Source of the DNA: Parachlorella kessleri
Lineage: Eukaryota > Chlorophyta > Trebouxiophyceae > Chlorellales > Chlorellaceae
Direction of reading: 5' to 3'
Length of the DNA stretch: 19,973 nucleotides
NCBI GenBank assembly: GCA_001598975.1
Contig: BBXU01001858.1
Span: 1-19,973 of the forward strand
Shown: in pieces, positions 17,701 through 19,973 of the stretch
Layout of the letters: every line of letters starts with the position of its first letter
How positions within the stretch are numbered: position 1 is the first letter of the stretch
The notes under the pieces: generated by a model
What the model saw: only the letters and a program-made list of their open reading frames with translations
Told to the model about the DNA's origin: nothing
The model's database searches: none
Position numbers and translations under genes: made by a program

Positions 17701-19973
17701 TCGCCCCTGCCCCAGCTTGCTCATACCTACATGGAGGCGCAGCCTGGGCTCTAGCGGCCTAGAGGTCTGCTGTGCTGTGCATGCTGTGCCATGCTGTGCC
17801 CATGACTCACCGTGGCATGGCTATGGCAGTGTAGGGCCCGTTATGACACCTCTCCGGACTTCTCCAGGCGCGAACTAGCATGTCATACCTCGCTGTGTAC
17901 TCTGTGATGCCCATGACTCAACAGCTGCCCCTGCACCTCGCTTTGCAGGGTGTGCCTATGACTCACCATGCCGTGGCCACCGCAGTGGCTGCGCTGGGGG
18001 ATTGGCTGGACCGGTCTCGGGTTGGTGTGGACAAGGATGATGTCTACCTCAGCTTCCTGCCCCTGGCCCACATCTATGGCAGGTACTCCAAGACTTGCTG
18101 TTTGTTGCGGTGTAACCATGAGCGGTATTGCCCTGAGCCCTTTTCCCGCGACACAAGCCTTTGGCAGGTTAGCCTAATGTACAGCTGAAAGGATGTGAGG
18201 GTGGTACTGGTAGGTCAAGGACTCCTGTAAAGTTCCACTCAGCACTACTATGACAACGGGCCTTGACTGCTCGTACGCCACTGGGAGCGGCGGCACGCCC
18301 CTCTGCCGGCTGGGTGATACCGTACATGCTGAACTTCGAGCTCTGTGCTGAGCTGTGCAGGTGGATGTGTTAAAAGGCCATCCTGTGGGCAGGCCTGCAC
18401 GTTCTGTGCAGCTGCACCTGTGATTCGCGCTGTGCTGCGCTGCGCTGCGCTGATCGGGGTGATGCAGGGGGCCCTCCTTGTGGGCAGGCCTGCACATTCG
18501 GTTTAGCTGCACCTGTGGGTCACACTGCGCCGCGCTGTGCTGTGCTGCGCAGGGTGATGGAGGAGGCCCTCCTGGTGGGCGGAGGCTCCATTGCCTACTG
18601 GAGCGGCGACGCGCGGCTGCTGCCGGGAGACATCCGCGCCGCCCAGCCAACCATCTTCTCCTCCGTGCCGCGCATCTTCGAGCGCTTTGAGAGCAGCACC
18701 AAGGACCAGGTGCGGCAGCCATGCTGTGCTCTGTTGTACTGTGCTGCGCTGTGGCTGCCCCTTCCTTTGTCGTCTTTCTTTGAGAGCAGCACCAAGGACC
18801 AGGTGGGTGCCGCTTGCAAGGGGGGTGTGCCTTGCCACTCTGCTGGGATGCGCTCGGAGCGGAAGCTGCTTCCCTGCCCACACACATGCGCACAGGAGCG
18901 CCCTTGACATACACCACCTAATATCACCTGTTGCGCTATTGTCCCTTGCTGCTGTCCTGGTGAATGCAAGCAAGGCAGGCTTAAACACTCTTAGCGTTGT
19001 ATCAGATGAACTATAAACTACATTTGACAGCAATGCACCTTACAGAAATCCCTGTCTTGTGGGCCCCGTAGATCCTCAAGGAGGGTGGACTGAGTGAGAA
19101 GCTCTTCCACGCGGCATACAGCCTGAAGCTGGCAGCCATTGAGGCAGGGGCCCCCTGGAACAAGGTGAGGCGGACCCATTGCCTGCATGCGGCCTTTGGC
19201 GTGTCTGGACCTCCTGCGCCACCTGCGCCACCTGCGCAGCTGGTGGGGTCTTTGCTAGGCCGGCGGCCCATCTTCTAAGCCATCAGTACAACTGGGGGTT
19301 GTTTCTATATGCTCTATGTCGTTGCTGTGTGCCTTGACAGCTGCAAGTGGAACAACCCCCTCTTGGCCTCTTGGCCACGCAGCTGGTGGGGTCGGTGGTG
19401 GACCGGCTGGTGTTCCGCGCCGTCAGCAAGAAGCTGCTGGGCGGCCGCCTCAAGTTCTTCTCCTCAGGTAGGGCGGGGTCCGCGGAAAACTGTTAGTGGC
19501 GGTGCTACTCTCATAACAGTTGGCTGGCTCCAAGGCTGATGCAAGGGGGTTGGTTGGGCAGCTCACCAAGCCTCGCAGGCGGCCGGGGTTGACAGTAAAC
19601 CGAGTGCTTACACCTTCATATACCTCATGATATCATTGTAGCCAGGACAACCGTAGGAGTTTTTCTTTGGCTGTCACATGAGTCCTCAGCAATGCTTGCA
19701 GAGCATTACGCCATCGTACTTGATACATGCAGTGTTCAGTGGGTCTGCCTTGAATTCAATGCCGTAAGTGCCTGCCCTCCGCTGCTGCAGGTGGCGCCCC
19801 GCTGGCCAAGCCTCTGGAGGACTTCATGCGGGTGGTCACATGCGGCGCCTTCCTGCAGGGGTGAGTAACCCATGCACCCCCCAGGCAGGGATGCACAGTC
19901 TTATACCTTGGGGTGGTGGTGTGAGTTTGTGTGTGGTGGTGGTGGGGGTGGGGGGGGGGGGGGTGGGGGGGGG
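14585..19973 (+). CDS. LACS: Long-chain acyl-CoA synthetase (AMP-forming), 12 exons, 3' end outside window
   Basis: Exons 14585-14841, 15115-15250, 15765-15881, 16204-16288, 16588-16718, 17131-17218, 17571-17635, 17949-18082, 18553-18709, 19072-19164, 19383-19467 and 19791-19860 join with matching phases into about 472 residues. The enzyme activates fatty acids to acyl-CoA through an acyl-adenylate. Visible family blocks in order: GTLYDSFMRS and LGRRVG near the start, GANCPEW, VPLYDVLGDNSVEYIISHSE, the ATP-binding P-loop YTSGTTGTPKG (about residues 284-294), DDVYLSFLPLAHIYGR, PTIFSSVPRIFERF, and GGRLKFFSSGGAPL. The second core motif (YGxTE) and the C-terminal domain lie beyond the window; the last exon stops at LQG. 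The start is uncertain: ATG 14585 gives a 66-residue Arg-rich leader, and the in-frame ATG at 14783 gives the usual family-length N-terminus. Introns carry many copies of adjacent exon edges. Confidence 0.92.
15952..15996 (+). repeat. Degraded copy of exon 3's 3' edge in intron 3
   Basis: The segment starting ggcgccaactgccc at 15952 repeats the one at 15846 in the acyl-CoA synthetase exon 3, offset 106 bp. Similarity continues through the equivalent of the donor: the exon reads atgcag|gtggga and the copy tacagtggg, so one G is gone and the CAG|GT donor is destroyed. Confidence 0.7.
16492..16546 (+). repeat. Degraded copy of exon 5's first half in intron 4
   Basis: The copy reads ILAASRLTVLAKALE where exon 5 reads FLAASKLPVLAKALP, offset 103 bp. 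It follows a plausible acceptor (gttgtccacag) in the same phase the gene needs, but no good donor follows, and the 103-bp offset puts it out of frame with exon 5. Confidence 0.75.
17793..17920 (+). repeat. Two degraded copies of exon 8's 5' edge in intron 7
   Basis: Exon 8 begins ggtgtgcctatgactcacc at 17949. The upstream intron contains gctgtgcccatgactcaccg (from 17793) and gatgcccatgactcaac (from about 17906). The second also shares an upstream acctcgct with the true acceptor region. Neither copy keeps an AG at the position of the real splice acceptor. Confidence 0.7.
18361..18612 (+). repeat. 95-bp tandem repeat running through the exon 9 acceptor
   Basis: Units beginning gtgggc occur at 18385, 18480 and 18575, exactly 95 bp apart; a tail of an earlier unit precedes 18385. 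The first two units align over their full 95 bp. The real exon 9 start (18553) lies at the end of the 18480 unit, and the matching place in the previous unit (about 18458) reads atcggggtgatgcagg instead of gcgcagggtgatggagg, so the AG is missing there. Confidence 0.8.
18685..18805 (+). repeat. Direct repeat of exon 9's 3' edge, with second candidate donor
   Basis: A 28-base identical segment (ctttgagagcagcacc... ending aggtg) occurs at 18685-18712 and 18778-18805, 93 bp apart. Both contain CAG|GT. Because 93 is a multiple of three and the interval has no stop, use of the second donor (18803) would insert 31 residues after STKDQ and keep the frame. The first donor (18710) gives the family-typical protein. 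Confidence 0.85.
19213..19251 (+). repeat. Decoy copy of the exon 11 acceptor in intron 10
   Basis: The 15 bases gcagctggtggggtc occur at 19236-19250 and again at the true exon 11 start (19379-19393), 143 bp apart. The decoy is preceded by a 9-bp tandem repeat (ctgcgccac). Splicing to it would read LVGSLLGRRPIF and then a TAA. Confidence 0.8.
19909..19973. repeat. GT- and G-rich low-complexity end of window
   Basis: After the exon 12 donor, the intron turns into GGT repeats and then runs of 6-14 G up to the last base. Such a tract can form G-quadruplexes and often ends contigs, so the true length is uncertain. Confidence 0.85.

Noticed and set aside
18174..18917. 247-codon minus-strand open frame over synthetase exon 9
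   Set aside because: It is antisense to a firmly recognised exon and made readable by the GC-rich tandem repeats. Its translation has no family features.

Overview
The window looks like nuclear DNA of a green alga (Chlorophyta). The coding sequence is GC-rich, the genes are cut into many short exons by GT-AG introns of roughly 75-520 bp, exons are rich in Ala, Gln and Leu, and a TGTAA motif (the usual chlorophyte poly(A) signal) lies downstream of one gene. The one gene with a firm family assignment is a plant/algal-type long-chain acyl-CoA synthetase. I cannot name the genus.

Layout. (1) Positions 1-7427, minus strand: 5' part of a very long coiled-coil protein gene. I could thread 13 exons (about 1,100 residues) with consistent reading frame; its 3' end is off the left edge. 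(2) Positions 7428-7960: divergent intergenic region. (3) Positions about 7770-13540, plus strand: a tandem segmental duplication with units of about 3 kb, each holding an F-box plus cysteine-containing leucine-rich-repeat gene. The downstream copy (11094-13225) assembles into an intact four-exon gene of 497 codons. The upstream copy (7961-10434) lacks two of the matching splice donors and has an in-frame TAG, so it looks like a decaying paralogue. (4) Positions 13226-14584: no gene recognised. (5) Positions 14585 to the right edge, plus strand: first 12 exons of a long-chain acyl-CoA synthetase, with exon phases that join exactly; the 3' part is off the edge.

The genes show no obvious shared pathway: membrane-traffic-like coiled coil, ubiquitin-ligase substrate adaptors, and fatty-acid activation. 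The most unusual signal is structural. Introns of the acyl-CoA synthetase gene repeatedly contain degraded copies of the neighbouring exon's edge, including its splice site (exons 3, 5, 8, 9 on both sides, and 11). The coiled-coil gene contains three tandem copies of an exon start plus its upstream intron. Several intronic copies have lost the AG or GT. This suggests recurrent short tandem duplication across exon-intron junctions, followed by inactivation of the surplus splice sites. All exon structures are read by eye and need transcript support.
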